Shown one piece after another: positions 1 to 7,752 of a stretch of DNA of 40,699 nucleotides (position 1 is its first letter; the number at the start of each line of letters is the position of its first letter). The notes below the pieces were generated by a model, which ran no database searches, was not told the origin of the DNA, and saw only the letters and a program-made list of their open reading frames with translations. This stretch comes from a virus, in IMG/VR virus record IMGVR_UViG_3300049215_000066, positions 1-40,699 of that record. The stretch is one strand, 5' to 3'. The position numbers were made by a program, and so were the translations under genes.

Positions 1-675
1 CTTCGACAGGACTTCCTCGCGGTAGCTCGGATTCCGCGACTTGAGCGCCACGCGCCCGTCGAGCAGCCGCTCGATGAGCTTGACCATTAGCGCGCCGTCG
101 AACTGGAACACATAAAACGCATCGTCCAGTAGCCTTTCGATCCCGCGATCGACCAGCATCGCATCGCCGTCATAGATGTCCGGCTCGTTCGACTCGCCGC
201 GGTTGAAAACTACCGCAAGCTTGTCGAAACCGGCCGATGCCAAGCGTCGCAGCAGCGCGCTCGGAAATGCCAGCGGCTCTCGCATATTCTCGGCAATGGG
301 GAAGGCTCCGTGGCCGCTGGAAGCCTCGATATCGAAAACCGGCACTAGAAAAAAACCATTGGGAAGTGGCGGCTCATAATGCGGTGCGCGTTCGGTCACG
401 CCGAGCGCGTGGTCCATCAGTGATCGTGCACTCGAAGATTCACGGCCCCGCGGTCCGCGTCCGGTCAGCAACCACGCCTCGTTGATCCCATATGCTTCGC
501 AGAACCTGACCATGAAGGCCGGATCGGGAAGCCTGCCGTTCTCATAATTCGCCAAGCTGCTGGGGGAAATGCCCGTCTTGGCTTGGACCTCCGACCGAGC
601 CTGACGCCCGCGGACCTCGCGAAGACGCTCTCCGATTAGGCGCCCAAGTTCCTCGTCTGCGTTTTTTTCGCCCAT
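1..675 (-). CDS. c-type phage repressor, HTH_XRE plus S24 peptidase-like domain (partial, runs off left edge)
   Basis: The reverse strand is open from an ATG at 675 down to base 1, giving 225 codons with no stop, so the C-terminus is cut by the window edge. Residues about 12-70 form an XRE-type helix-turn-helix (ISPSSLANYENGR is the recognition-helix region). Residues about 108-225 match the LexA/S24 fold: VPVFDIEASSG is the usual entry to the domain, GESNEPDIYDGD carries the expected nucleophile Ser162, and VKLIERL carries the general-base Lys199. In this family the domain mediates dimerisation and, with an intact Ser-Lys pair, RecA-stimulated self-cleavage. It is divergent from ner and so sits where the lysogeny repressor of B3-type transposable phages sits. 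The cleavage dipeptide is not a plain Ala-Gly, so cleavability is inference. Confidence 0.9.
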   Translation of the reverse strand, partial: MGEKNADEELGRLIGERLREVRGRQARSEVQAKTGISPSSLANYENGRLPDPAFMVRFCEAYGINEAWLLTGRGPRGRESSSARSLMDHALGVTERAPHYEPPLPNGFFLVPVFDIEASSGHGAFPIAENMREPLAFPSALLRRLASAGFDKLAVVFNRGESNEPDIYDGDAMLVDRGIERLLDDAFYVFQFDGALMVKLIERLLDGRVALKSRNPSYREEVLSK

Positions 676-707
676 TCGACTTGACTTAATCCACGAACAG
701 GCTCTTC

Positions 708-738
708 TTGTTGCCGAGTTAACCCCAAACGGCAGCAA
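708..738. promoter_or_regulatory. Inverted repeat between repressor and ner, probable operator
   Basis: TTGTTGCCG (708-716) and CGGCAGCAA (730-738) are inverted copies with one G-T step, separated by 13 bases that include the palindrome GTTAAC (718-723). It lies in the 65-base gap between the divergent repressor and ner genes and ends two bases before the ner ATG, so a bound protein would block ner transcription or translation. In Mu-like phages both the repressor and Ner act in this gap. Which of the two would bind is not decidable here, and I see no convincing sigma70 boxes. Confidence 0.4.
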
Positions 739-740
739 AA

Positions 741-989
741 ATGCCCGAACGTAGTGAAGGCCAACCCAATCAAAGCGATTTCGGCTGGCCCGAGATTAAA
801 TACGAGCTTGAGAAGAGGGGCATCACATTCGCCATCCTCGCCTCGCGCGCGCGAGTGAGCCGGCAAGCGTTCTCAAAAGTCAAGAAATGGACCAGCGCGC
901 CAGTCCAACGGGTTATCGCCGACGCCTTGGGAATGCGGCCAGAACACATCTGGCCGGAGAGGTACCGAAAAAACGGTGCTCGCCGATGA
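741..989 (+). CDS. ner: Ner-family early regulator (winged HTH)
   Basis: 82 residues, the usual size of Mu Ner and the related Nlp/SfsB family. The fold signature is visible in order: a Trp-containing first helix (FGWPEIKYELEKRG), then ITFAILASRARVSRQAFSKV as helix-turn-helix, then WTSAPVQRVIADALGM and PEHIWPERY, the family's C-terminal signature. Ner binds near the early promoter and turns down early and repressor transcription during lytic growth. It is the first rightward gene after the repressor, exactly where Ner is expected. No Shine-Dalgarno is obvious before the ATG. The stop overlaps the next start (ATGA, 986-989). Confidence 0.9.
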   Translation: MPERSEGQPNQSDFGWPEIKYELEKRGITFAILASRARVSRQAFSKVKKWTSAPVQRVIADALGMRPEHIWPERYRKNGARR

Positions 990-1309
990 GCGAACCGGGG
1001 CTGGGCGAGATTTTCGAGGTCATCAACGAGCTGCGCGGCGAAGTGGCGGCGCTTCGTGCCGAACTTGGCCAGCGCGCGCCCTCAAATCAGATCGCCGGTG
1101 ACGAGCTCGTCTGGAAGTGGGGTCGACGCCCGAAATTCTGGAGTGATCTTCCGGTACGCGAAGCAGCAATAGCGTTGCACCGGCGCGTAACGCTCGATCA
1201 GGCCGTCGATCAGCTCACCGAACAATTCGGCCCCGAGCGCGCACCGTCGAAATCTGCGCTCGGGCGCCTCTGGCTACTCATCGACCGTCAACCTGGGAGG
1301 CGCGCATGA
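986..1309 (+). CDS. Early-operon protein of unknown function, 108 aa
   Basis: The ATG at 986 overlaps the ner stop, which makes it a better start than the longer reading frame opening at 887 inside ner. The first 35 residues are predicted helical with a leucine-rich pattern (IFEVINELRGEVAALRAEL). The remainder (KWGRRPKFWSDLPVREAAIAL, then ALGRLWLLIDRQ) is basic and could be a helix-turn-helix, since the middle reads like a short regulatory repeat. I do not recognise a named family. Position between ner and the transposase suggests a small early DNA-binding or accessory protein. Confidence 0.75.
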   Translation: MSEPGLGEIFEVINELRGEVAALRAELGQRAPSNQIAGDELVWKWGRRPKFWSDLPVREAAIALHRRVTLDQAVDQLTEQFGPERAPSKSALGRLWLLIDRQPGRRA

Positions 1310-1407
1310 ACGCGTGGGCAAAAGACATCGCAGCGGCGCTGCTGACAGCCGTCGTCGTCATCGGCGCCACGATCGCGCTATACGGCTTTTTCGGTGCGCA
1401 TCCGTGA
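1306..1407 (+). CDS. Small single-pass membrane protein, 33 aa
   Basis: The ATG overlaps the previous stop (ATGA) and the stop overlaps the following GTG start, so it is embedded in the coupled operon. After a short polar N-terminus the chain is one hydrophobic segment (AALLTAVVVIGATIALYGFF, about residues 9-28). Function unknown. Small membrane peptides in early phage operons are sometimes superinfection or host-takeover factors, but nothing here shows that. Confidence 0.6.
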   Translation: MNAWAKDIAAALLTAVVVIGATIALYGFFGAHP

Positions 1408-1850
1408 AGAAAAGCGGCAACCGCCAGGGTCTGTTCGCAGCCAAGCGTGGAGTCGCAGTGCTCTGCCGCCTCTCGTTCCTCGAAAGCGAGGATCGTTACC
1501 AGCTTCTCTACACCGACCGAAATTGCCTGACGCTGTGCGCGCCGTTCTGCGAGCGCGTGCCGATGCAGCTTGGATCGCGGGACCCGGAGCTGCACAGCGC
1601 GACATCCTACGCGTGGTTCTTTTTCGTGAAAGGATTCCGGCCGATGCCGATCGAGGCGATCCCGCCCGGTACGCGCGATCGTCTCTGGAAATCCGATGAC
1701 GTGCTTCGTTTTGCGAAGCCATCCGCAATCCCTTTGTTTGAACAGAACTCTCGCGTCACACCGTCGCCCGCGAGCGCGGAACGCGAGAAGGCCGCGCCGG
1801 CGCAGACTCCTCTCGCCGGCGCGGCTGTTTTTGAAGGCGCGGCGCGATGA
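1404..1850 (+). CDS. Early-operon protein of unknown function, 148 aa
   Basis: GTG start at 1404 overlapping the preceding TGA (GTGA). The N-terminal half is the best-ordered part (AVLCRLSFLESEDRYQLLY, then LTLCAPFCERVPMQL), with several cysteines but no clear zinc-ligand spacing. The C-terminal 50 residues are Ala/Pro-rich and probably disordered. A frame beginning at 1314 upstream has no support, because those codons overlap the small membrane gene in another frame. No family recognised. Confidence 0.65.
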   Translation: MKKSGNRQGLFAAKRGVAVLCRLSFLESEDRYQLLYTDRNCLTLCAPFCERVPMQLGSRDPELHSATSYAWFFFVKGFRPMPIEAIPPGTRDRLWKSDDVLRFAKPSAIPLFEQNSRVTPSPASAEREKAAPAQTPLAGAAVFEGAAR

Positions 1851-2056
1851 AAGACAGCCTGCCGCGGGTCGCCAGCATGACGGTCCACATCTGCGGACAG
1901 GGTCATGTTGTCGTCACGATGAAAGACGAAGGCGGTCGCGACGTCACCGCTGTGCACCTCGGCTACAACCAAACACTCCAAACAGTCGGCGCTCTGCAGC
2001 GCGCGCTTATCCGTATCGAAGCGAGTGAACACAAACCATCTGCGGGGCACGCATGA
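1847..2056 (+). CDS. Small early protein of unknown function, 69 aa
   Basis: Coupled to both neighbours by ATGA overlaps (1847-1850 and 2053-2056). The central part (MTVHICGQGHVVVTMKDEGG) has alternating hydrophobics typical of a small beta sheet, followed by one helix (TLQTVGALQRALIRIEAS). No family recognised. The gene is real on the strength of its exact fit in the overlapping operon. Confidence 0.65.
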   Translation: MKDSLPRVASMTVHICGQGHVVVTMKDEGGRDVTAVHLGYNQTLQTVGALQRALIRIEASEHKPSAGHA

Positions 2057-2142
2057 GAGAGAAGCGCTATGCGGTTCTGCTTACCGCCAAACAGCTCGGC
2101 ACAGTACGAATTTTCGCCAAGAGAAACTATGAACACGCCTGA
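2053..2142 (+). CDS. Very small basic ORF, 29 aa
   Basis: The ATG at 2053 overlaps the previous stop and the frame runs to a TGA at 2140-2142, overlapping the next start by 14 bases. The product is Lys/Arg-rich with a hydrophobic start (KRYAVLLTAKQLGTVRIF). The support is positional: without it there would be a gap in an otherwise overlapping operon. Function unknown. Confidence 0.4.
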   Translation: MREKRYAVLLTAKQLGTVRIFAKRNYEHA

Positions 2143-2245
2143 AGCGCTTTTGATTTATCGAGATTTTCTCGATGCGTTTCCGGAAATCGTCGAAGCTGTT
2201 GAGCATGCGGCGCCGGAGCTTTTCTCTGCCGAGGCGCAGGAATAA
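2129..2245 (+). CDS. Very small acidic ORF, 38 aa
   Basis: ATG at 2129, TAA at 2243-2245 overlapping the transposase ATG (TAATG). The product is acidic and helical (ALLIYRDFLDAFPEIVEAVE), opposite in charge to the small ORF just before it. Likely translationally coupled to the transposase. Function unknown. Confidence 0.45.
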   Translation: MNTPEALLIYRDFLDAFPEIVEAVEHAAPELFSAEAQE

Positions 2246-4377
2246 TGCGCGTCCCGACTTCGAGAGAGTGGCTCACTGCCGACGAGGCAGCGGACGAGCG
2301 GTTGCCAGGTCTTTTATTCACTGCCCGCTGGATTTCTCAATGGATCCTGCGCGCCGGAGTTGCAACTCGATTTCGCAACTCGTCGGGAGGCAGGAGGGCG
2401 CGCGAATTCCACTGGTCATCACTTCCCGGCGAAGCGCGCGCCGAATACGCCAAGCGCCACGCCACAGAAACTCGCGATCTAAACCCCTGTCGCGAGCAAC
2501 AGCAAACCGGCAAGGATTTGCTGGCGGAAGCGCGCGGCCTGATCGTTAAGTCGTGGCTTGGCGCCCGCACTGGAAGAACAAAGAACGCCGATCGCAAGCG
2601 CTACTGCGCCGCCTACAACGCCCGCAAGGTCAAGCTCGACGACTGGGTATTTCGTCTCGTTCCGTCGATCGAGCCGCACCAGATTGCACTCTGGGAATGC
2701 AGATTGCGCCGTGGCGAGGATCTGCGCGACGGCCGCGGACGTCCGTCCGGGACCGCCCTGTTCGATCACGATCTCACCCTCAAGAACTATGTCGTTGCCG
2801 CCGTCGCCGCGCGCCCGCTTCTGTCCGCGACGGCTATCAGGAAGCTCATAACAACCGATCTCGGCCGCGAAATCCCGCTGCGCACGCTGCAGCATTTCCT
2901 CAAGCATTTCCGCGCCACGGCCAAACCGGAACTGAAGGCGCTCACCAATCCCGATCGTTACCGCTCCCACCACAAGCCGGCCTTCGGCGTCGTCGGCGCG
3001 CGCATCGAGCGCATCAACCAGCGCTGGGAGATAGACGCGTCGCCGGCCGACGCGATGTGTTTGGTCGATGGCCGCGAGCTTCGTTACAAGCTGATCGGCT
3101 GCATCGACGTTTTCACCCGCCGCGCCATGATCGTGGTCACCGACCAGGCGCGCGCCGTCGCCACGATGGCGCTGCTGCGCCGTGCCATTCTCGCCTGGGG
3201 ACTGCCCGAGCTGGTCAAGATCGACAACGGCAAGGAATTCAAGAACCGCGCCGTCGAGCGCTTCGCCCAGGACGCCGGAATAATCACCGAGTTTTCCCGC
3301 GCCTTCACGCCCGAGCAGAAGCCGCATATCGAGCGTTTCTTTGGTACGCTCACCCGCGATCTGTTCGAGCTGTTGCCCGGCTATATCGGTCACAATGTCG
3401 CCGAGCGCCAGGGCATCGAAGCGCGCCGGTCGTTCCAGCATCGCTTCGGCGAAGACGCCCATCTTGCTTTCGGCGTCCAGCTCTCGCCGGAAGCGCTGCA
3501 GGCGCGCATCGACGGCTGGTGTAATGAGATCTACGCCCGCCATGTGCATGAGGGGATCAAACGAACCCCGCATGATCTGGCACTCGCCTTCGCCGGCGAC
3601 GTAAGACGCCTGCCGGACGAGCGCGTTCTCGATGCGCTGCTGCTCGATGCGCCCGACGCGTCGGGAATTCGCGTCGTCGCCAAATCCGGCATCCGCATCG
3701 GCAATCGTTTTTATGTCGCCGGCGAGCTCGGCGAATGGATGGGCCACCGCGTCCATTGCCGTTTCGATCCTTTCCAGCCGGAACAGATCGTCGTCTACAA
3801 CGACACCCGCACGAAGTTCATCTGCGTCGCCCGCGATCGCGACCAGATGGACGGCGCCGATCTCGCCCGCGAAGCGGTGCGGGCGCAGAAGCTCAACGCC
3901 GCCAAGATCACCGATATCCGGTCGGCCGTGCGCGGCGTGCAGCGCCGATATCCGGCCGACGGCGCGGCCGATCGCCTGCTGATCGATGCGCGGCAAATCT
4001 TCGTCCCCGATCCCGAGTCGGCCGAAGCGATGCGCATGGCCGCGCGCCCGGCTTTGATAGCCCAGGCCGAAGCAATGCAGGCGCTTTCCGCGTCCGCAGC
4101 GCCTCCGCGGGCCATCGAGCCCACGCCCGAGCAGCGCGAAAGCGCCGAAATCTTTCATCTCGAAGAAGCCGCGCGCCACACGCCGCTGCCCGAGCGCATG
4201 GAGCAATGCGACGGCTACGAGCGCCCGCGCTTCATCGACGACGATCTCGGGTTTTACGCGTGGCTCACCGGGCATCGCGACATGCTCGACCAGGCCGATC
4301 GCCTGGCGCTCGAAGATTTCGAGTCCGATCCGTCATTTCAGGACCTTCTCAACAGCAAACAAAAGGCGCGCGCATGA
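2245..4377 (+). CDS. A: DDE transposase subunit A (MuA-like)
   Basis: 710 residues, slightly longer than MuA. The N-terminal part (about 1-250) holds the DNA-binding domains, with TRRs such as LLSATAIRKLITTDLGREI. The RNase H-like core has Asp264 in WEIDASPAD, Asp327 in VKIDNGKEF and Glu363 in PHIERFFGTL, and a beta-barrel-like region follows (about 480-560). The D-to-E spacing is 35 residues, shorter than in MuA and like retroviral and Tn552/TnsB-type enzymes. It catalyses strand cleavage and transfer of phage ends for replicative transposition. The start shares bases with the previous stop, and the stop overlaps the next gene. The C-terminal 90 residues are Glu/Ala-rich and would contact the ATPase B. 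Confidence 0.96.
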   Translation: MRVPTSREWLTADEAADERLPGLLFTARWISQWILRAGVATRFRNSSGGRRAREFHWSSLPGEARAEYAKRHATETRDLNPCREQQQTGKDLLAEARGLIVKSWLGARTGRTKNADRKRYCAAYNARKVKLDDWVFRLVPSIEPHQIALWECRLRRGEDLRDGRGRPSGTALFDHDLTLKNYVVAAVAARPLLSATAIRKLITTDLGREIPLRTLQHFLKHFRATAKPELKALTNPDRYRSHHKPAFGVVGARIERINQRWEIDASPADAMCLVDGRELRYKLIGCIDVFTRRAMIVVTDQARAVATMALLRRAILAWGLPELVKIDNGKEFKNRAVERFAQDAGIITEFSRAFTPEQKPHIERFFGTLTRDLFELLPGYIGHNVAERQGIEARRSFQHRFGEDAHLAFGVQLSPEALQARIDGWCNEIYARHVHEGIKRTPHDLALAFAGDVRRLPDERVLDALLLDAPDASGIRVVAKSGIRIGNRFYVAGELGEWMGHRVHCRFDPFQPEQIVVYNDTRTKFICVARDRDQMDGADLAREAVRAQKLNAAKITDIRSAVRGVQRRYPADGAADRLLIDARQIFVPDPESAEAMRMAARPALIAQAEAMQALSASAAPPRAIEPTPEQRESAEIFHLEEAARHTPLPERMEQCDGYERPRFIDDDLGFYAWLTGHRDMLDQADRLALEDFESDPSFQDLLNSKQKARA

Positions 4378-4640
4378 CCCTATCTACTCCCGAAGAACGA
4401 CGCTGTACCGCGCTGATCGATCTCTTCGTGCGGCTTCTCCAGGCAACGCATTTGCACATCGCGCGCGAGCCCGACCAGAGCGTCCGCGTCGGTGCGCTCA
4501 TGGGCGTGATGGCTTCGGCCGCAACGCTCACCTTCGTCGAGCTTACCAACGAGCGCGACCCTGACTTCGCGCAAACCGCGATGGTGAGCGCCTTCCAGGC
4601 CGTCAAAGAACAACTCGAAAGCATGAAAGAGCGCAAATGA
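4374..4640 (+). CDS. Small protein between transposase A and B, 88 aa
   Basis: The ATG at 4374 overlaps the transposase stop and the TGA overlaps the ATPase start. Predicted all-helical with a hydrophobic stretch around residues 43-58 (GALMGVMASAATLTFVEL), perhaps a buried helix rather than a membrane segment. No family recognised. Being wedged between the two transposition genes suggests it is made in step with them; a role in transposition is only an inference. Confidence 0.65.
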   Translation: MTLSTPEERRCTALIDLFVRLLQATHLHIAREPDQSVRVGALMGVMASAATLTFVELTNERDPDFAQTAMVSAFQAVKEQLESMKERK

Positions 4641-5356
4641 AAACCGGGCATTTCGTCGAAGGGCTTTCGAACGTCCAGCGCTTTCTCGATGGGCAGCGCA
4701 CGGTGGAAAACCGCGGCGCGCGCGAGGCGAGCTGGCATCTGGTGAAGGGCGAGCCGGGCTACGGCAAATCGCGCACCCTGGCGTGGTGGGCGGCGAAGAA
4801 AACGCCGGTGTTTGTTCGCGCCAAGGCCGACTGGACGCCGACCTGGATGCTTCGCGATATCTGCGCCTGCCTCGGGCTGCAGCAATCGGTGCGCAAGCAC
4901 GCGATGTTCGAAGCGGTCTGCACCGAGATCATGGCGAAGAACTGCCTGCCGCTCGTGGTCGACGAAATCGACCACGCCGCGCGCAACGTCAAGGTGCTCG
5001 AAACCCTGCGCGACATCACCGACATCACCGAGTCGGCGCTGATCGCGGGCGGCATGAAAGACGCCGAAGGGCTGATGAAGCGCTACACGCAGGTCCGCTC
5101 GCGCATCGCCAAGGTGACAAGTTTCGGCCCGGCGACGGCCGCGGATGCGCAGCTCATTTGTGAGCAGCTTTGCGACGTCGAACTCGCGCCGGACCTGGTC
5201 GCCGAAATCCTCCGCGTCACCCAGGGCCGCGTGCGCCTGCTCATGAACGCGATCGCCCGCTCCGAGCAGTTCGGCAAAGGCGTGCGCGGCAAGCTCGCGC
5301 TGGCCGATATCAAAGGCAAGCCGCTGATTTCCTCCGACGATCGCGAGGCCGTATGA
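4637..5356 (+). CDS. B: AAA+ ATPase, transposition target-selection protein B (MuB-like)
   Basis: 239 residues. The Walker A loop GEPGYGKSRT is at residues 38-47, and Walker B LPLVVDEIDH begins at 104 with the catalytic Asp-Glu at 109-110. A sensor-like segment follows (ESALIAGGM, about 132-140). MuB and TniB/TnsC-type ATPases bind target DNA, deliver it to the transposase and give target immunity. It is shorter than MuB (312 aa) and lacks an obvious N-terminal HTH extension, a form common in B3-type phages. It follows A with one small gene between, as expected. Confidence 0.93.
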   Translation: MKTGHFVEGLSNVQRFLDGQRTVENRGAREASWHLVKGEPGYGKSRTLAWWAAKKTPVFVRAKADWTPTWMLRDICACLGLQQSVRKHAMFEAVCTEIMAKNCLPLVVDEIDHAARNVKVLETLRDITDITESALIAGGMKDAEGLMKRYTQVRSRIAKVTSFGPATAADAQLICEQLCDVELAPDLVAEILRVTQGRVRLLMNAIARSEQFGKGVRGKLALADIKGKPLISSDDREAV

Positions 5357-5979
5357 GGCCCAATCAGACGACAATCCTGCACTGGCTGGTCGAGGGCGCC
5401 GAGCTGAGCGCCACCGAGATCGTGCATCGCTGTCAGATGATCTCGGCAGAGGCAGGCCGCAAGAACATCCTCGAATGCCTCGGCAGGCTTCTCCAGAAGA
5501 AGTTCATCGAGCGCGCGAACAAACAAACCACGGCCGCGCCCGTCGAGCCGCGCTATCGGCCGACGCAGCTCGGCCGCGAATTCGCGGCGAGCGGCAAGCG
5601 CATCACCAGCGGCCCGAATGGTCCGCTCACCGGCGTGCGCAAGCCGAGGGAAGGCTCGTTCCGCCAGCGCTTCTGGAATGCCTTCCGCATCACGCGCAAA
5701 GCCACGCTGCCGCAGCTGATCGAACTGGCGCGCGAGCAGAAAGACGGCAACGTCGACGCCAACGCGCTCAAATACATGAAGGCGCTGGAACGCGCCGGCG
5801 TCGCCACGCGCCTGCCGACGAAAGAAAAAGGCCACGCGCTCACCTCGCCCGGCCATGTCCGCTTCGCGCTGATCCGCGATCTCGGCCCGACCGCGCCGGG
5901 CGCAGCAAACAAACACCTCGTCAACCTTAACGCCAAAACCGACGCCGAGCGGTTCATTCCCTATGGAGCGAGCAAATGA
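5353..5979 (+). CDS. Probable tandem winged-helix DNA-binding protein, 208 aa
   Basis: The ATG at 5353 overlaps the B stop. Two segments look like winged helices: residues 1-75 (ILHWLVEGAELSATEIVHRC, then ILECLGRLLQKKFIERAN) and residues about 105-175 (FWNAFRITRKATLPQLIELA, then ALKYMKALERAGVATRLP). The linker is Arg/Gly/Pro-rich. The pattern suggests a regulator, but no family is recognised. It opens the group of small early genes after the transposition pair. Confidence 0.7.
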   Translation: MRPNQTTILHWLVEGAELSATEIVHRCQMISAEAGRKNILECLGRLLQKKFIERANKQTTAAPVEPRYRPTQLGREFAASGKRITSGPNGPLTGVRKPREGSFRQRFWNAFRITRKATLPQLIELAREQKDGNVDANALKYMKALERAGVATRLPTKEKGHALTSPGHVRFALIRDLGPTAPGAANKHLVNLNAKTDAERFIPYGASK

Positions 5980-6059
5980 CCCCGCTCGACTGGACCTGCG
6001 TTGCAGCTTTGGTTTTCATAGTCGCGGCCGTCGCATTCGTCTGGTTTGTCGAATTATGA
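5976..6059 (+). CDS. Small single-pass membrane protein, 27 aa
   Basis: ATG at 5976 overlapping the previous stop, TGA at 6057-6059 overlapping the next ATG. Nearly the whole chain is hydrophobic (CVAALVFIVAAVAFVWFV). It is the second of three tiny membrane proteins in this operon (also 1306-1407 and 9503-9685). The upstream GAGCGAGCAAATGA motif recurs at 6456-6469 and looks like this operon's favoured start context. Function unknown. Confidence 0.55.
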   Translation: MTPLDWTCVAALVFIVAAVAFVWFVEL

Positions 6060-6469
6060 GCGCGCACGGCAAATCGCTCGGGGCGCGCTGCGGCAAATCC
6101 TATGTCGATCGGGCGCAGGAGAAATGGAACGGCCGCGCGCCGGACTGGGTGATTGCGCTGGCCGAGGAAGCCGATCGCGCGCGGGCGACAGGCAAATCCC
6201 AGGGCGATCTCGGCGAGCGGCTCGGGCTTTCCGGTTCTGTTATTTCCGCGATCATCGGCCACACCTATCCCGGCCGCTATGACATGGCGGAGGCCAAGGT
6301 CCGCGGCGCGCTTATGCGCGCGACTGTTACCTGTCCCGTCGAAGGCGTCATTGGACGCGATCGCTGCGCCGGCAACCAGGCGCGCAAATTCTCGGCCGCC
6401 AATCCCAGCCTCGCGAAATTCCCTCATGCCTGCCGCGAATGCCCGAACAGGATCGAGGCGAGCAAATGA
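6056..6469 (+). CDS. HTH protein with C-terminal cysteine cluster, probable early regulator, 137 aa
   Basis: The ATG at 6056 overlaps the stop of the 27-aa gene. Residues about 45-75 (SQGDLGERLGLSGSVISAII) form a clear helix-turn-helix. The C-terminal 40 residues carry Cys in TCPVEGVIG, RDRCAGNQ and ACRECPNR, a plausible zinc site. Proteins with this HTH plus CP...C...CxxC arrangement are frequent in the early region of Mu-like phages of Proteobacteria. The DNA target is unknown. Confidence 0.75.
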   Translation: MSAHGKSLGARCGKSYVDRAQEKWNGRAPDWVIALAEEADRARATGKSQGDLGERLGLSGSVISAIIGHTYPGRYDMAEAKVRGALMRATVTCPVEGVIGRDRCAGNQARKFSAANPSLAKFPHACRECPNRIEASK

Positions 6470-6660
6470 AAACAAGCGAAAGAATGTTGGCGCTGGTCTC
6501 GCGGCTCGAAGTGCTTGCGGCCGACGATCACATCACGGCCGCTCAGCTGCGCGCCTATGTGTCGGTCGAAGCTAACCGTCTGCGCAGCCTCGCGCCGGAC
6601 GTCGGCGCCCTCGAAGCGGCTTGCAGCGCCGCTCTAAGTGCGGTCGCCACGCCACAATGA
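6466..6660 (+). CDS. Small helical protein of unknown function, 64 aa
   Basis: The ATG at 6466 overlaps the previous stop and is preceded by GGCGAGCAA. Predicted as two or three helices (MLALVSRLEVLAADDHITAA, then QLRAYVSVEANRLRSLA). No family recognised. Confidence 0.6.
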   Translation: MKTSERMLALVSRLEVLAADDHITAAQLRAYVSVEANRLRSLAPDVGALEAACSAALSAVATPQ

Positions 6661-6869
6661 GCTATCTCCCGCAAACCGATTTCCTGATCACGACAGCGAA
6701 GCCCTCGCGGTGCAAGCCGCTAAGGCCATGCGCCGGAGGTTGCGGCGCAAAGGTGAGCGCCAGGGAAAAACGCTGCGGTCCATGCCGGGCCGACCGGCTC
6801 GACGAAACGAAACGCAACTACGCAGCGCGCCGCATCGTCCGCGACTCCGCGCGGGAGAAAATTTCATGA
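6657..6869 (+). CDS. Small zinc-ribbon-like protein, 70 aa
   Basis: The ATG overlaps the preceding stop. The centre has Cys at RCKPLRPCAGGCG and RCGPCRADR, giving two CxxC-like knuckles that could bind one zinc ion. The tail is strongly basic (RNYAARRIVRDSAREK). Likely a nucleic-acid or protein adaptor; no specific family recognised. Confidence 0.6.
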   Translation: MSYLPQTDFLITTAKPSRCKPLRPCAGGCGAKVSAREKRCGPCRADRLDETKRNYAARRIVRDSAREKIS

Positions 6870-7216
6870 GCACGCCTCCGAACACCGGCGCTACCGATCT
6901 CGGCATCACGCGGAAGCTCTTCGAGCGCCGCTCCGGTGGCCGCCCGATGCGCGATCTCACAAATACCGGTGAAGTCTTCGCGCTCGCTGCCGAGATCGCC
7001 GACGGCAATACGCGTCGATTGAGCCTGCTTTCGATCGAAGAGACGCGCGCGATCGCGCAGCTCGCCGCCGCCGGCGGCGTGCTCCTGCATTGCGCGATCG
7101 AACTCGTTCACGCCTCCGACACGGCCGCAGAGCCGCGCCTCGTTCGCGCGCATCTGGAGGCGCTTTGCAAAGCCACGCGCGCGCTCATCACCAAGGAAGG
7201 GGAAAAACCGACATGA
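6866..7216 (+). CDS. Early-operon protein of unknown function, 116 aa
   Basis: ATG at 6866, overlapped by the stop of the zinc-ribbon gene, and ending in an ATGA overlap with gam. Predicted mostly helical (TRAIAQLAAAGGVLLHCAIE), with a basic N-terminal stretch (KLFERRSGGRPMRDLTNTG). No family recognised. It immediately precedes gam. Confidence 0.65.
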   Translation: MSTPPNTGATDLGITRKLFERRSGGRPMRDLTNTGEVFALAAEIADGNTRRLSLLSIEETRAIAQLAAAGGVLLHCAIELVHASDTAAEPRLVRAHLEALCKATRALITKEGEKPT

Positions 7217-7752
7217 AATCCGCAGCGAAAAAGAAGACCGCCATGGCGGCGATCCAGGTCCCGCAGACGGACGAAGAGGCGAACGCGCTGGTCGCGGAAT
7301 ATGGCGAGCATTTCAACGCCATCGCCAATCTGCAGGTCGGGCTCGACGATGCACTCGCCAAGGTCAAGGCGACATTCGAGGAGCAGTCCGCGCCGCATCA
7401 GGAGCGTCTCAAGACCCTTTTCATGCAGCTGACAAGCTGGGGTGCAGCGCACCGCAAACGGCTCACCGAAGACGGCAAGACGAAGACCGTCAAGCTCCCG
7501 GCCGGCGAAATCGGCTGGCGCAACCTGCCGCCGAGCGTGCGCTGGAAGAAAGGCAGCAAGGTCGAAGACATCATTGCCGCGATCAAGGCGGCCGGCATGC
7601 GCCGCTTCCTGCGCCTCAAGGAAGAACCAAACAAGGAACGCATGCTCGAAGAGCCGGAAGCCGCGGCGCTGATCGACGGCGTCATTATCGGCTCAGGCGG
7701 CGAGAATTTCTTCGTCGCGCCCTTCGGCGCCGATCTGGCGCAACCGAAGTGA
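7213..7752 (+). CDS. gam: Gam-like host-nuclease inhibitor
   Basis: 179 residues, the size of Mu Gam. The signature is a long coiled-coil-like pair of helices (EYGEHFNAIANLQVGLDDAL, then LAKVKATFEEQ), then the conserved small domain with GEIGWRNLPPSVRWKKG and RFLRLKEEPNKERMLEEPE. Mu Gam is a Ku-like dimer that binds duplex ends and shields them from RecBCD. The N-terminus is Lys-rich. Position between the transposition genes and gemA/mor matches the Mu early region. Confidence 0.93.
   Translation: MKSAAKKKTAMAAIQVPQTDEEANALVAEYGEHFNAIANLQVGLDDALAKVKATFEEQSAPHQERLKTLFMQLTSWGAAHRKRLTEDGKTKTVKLPAGEIGWRNLPPSVRWKKGSKVEDIIAAIKAAGMRRFLRLKEEPNKERMLEEPEAAALIDGVIIGSGGENFFVAPFGADLAQPK

Noticed and set aside
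887-985. Upstream extension of the 108-aa gene into ner
   Set aside because: The extra 33 residues overlap ner in another frame; ATG 986 gives the ATGA coupling seen throughout the operon.
2479-4275. 598-codon open frame on the reverse strand opposite the transposase
   Set aside because: It mirrors the transposase codons; the product is a Gly/Ala/Arg-rich shadow without motifs, caused by high GC at third positions.
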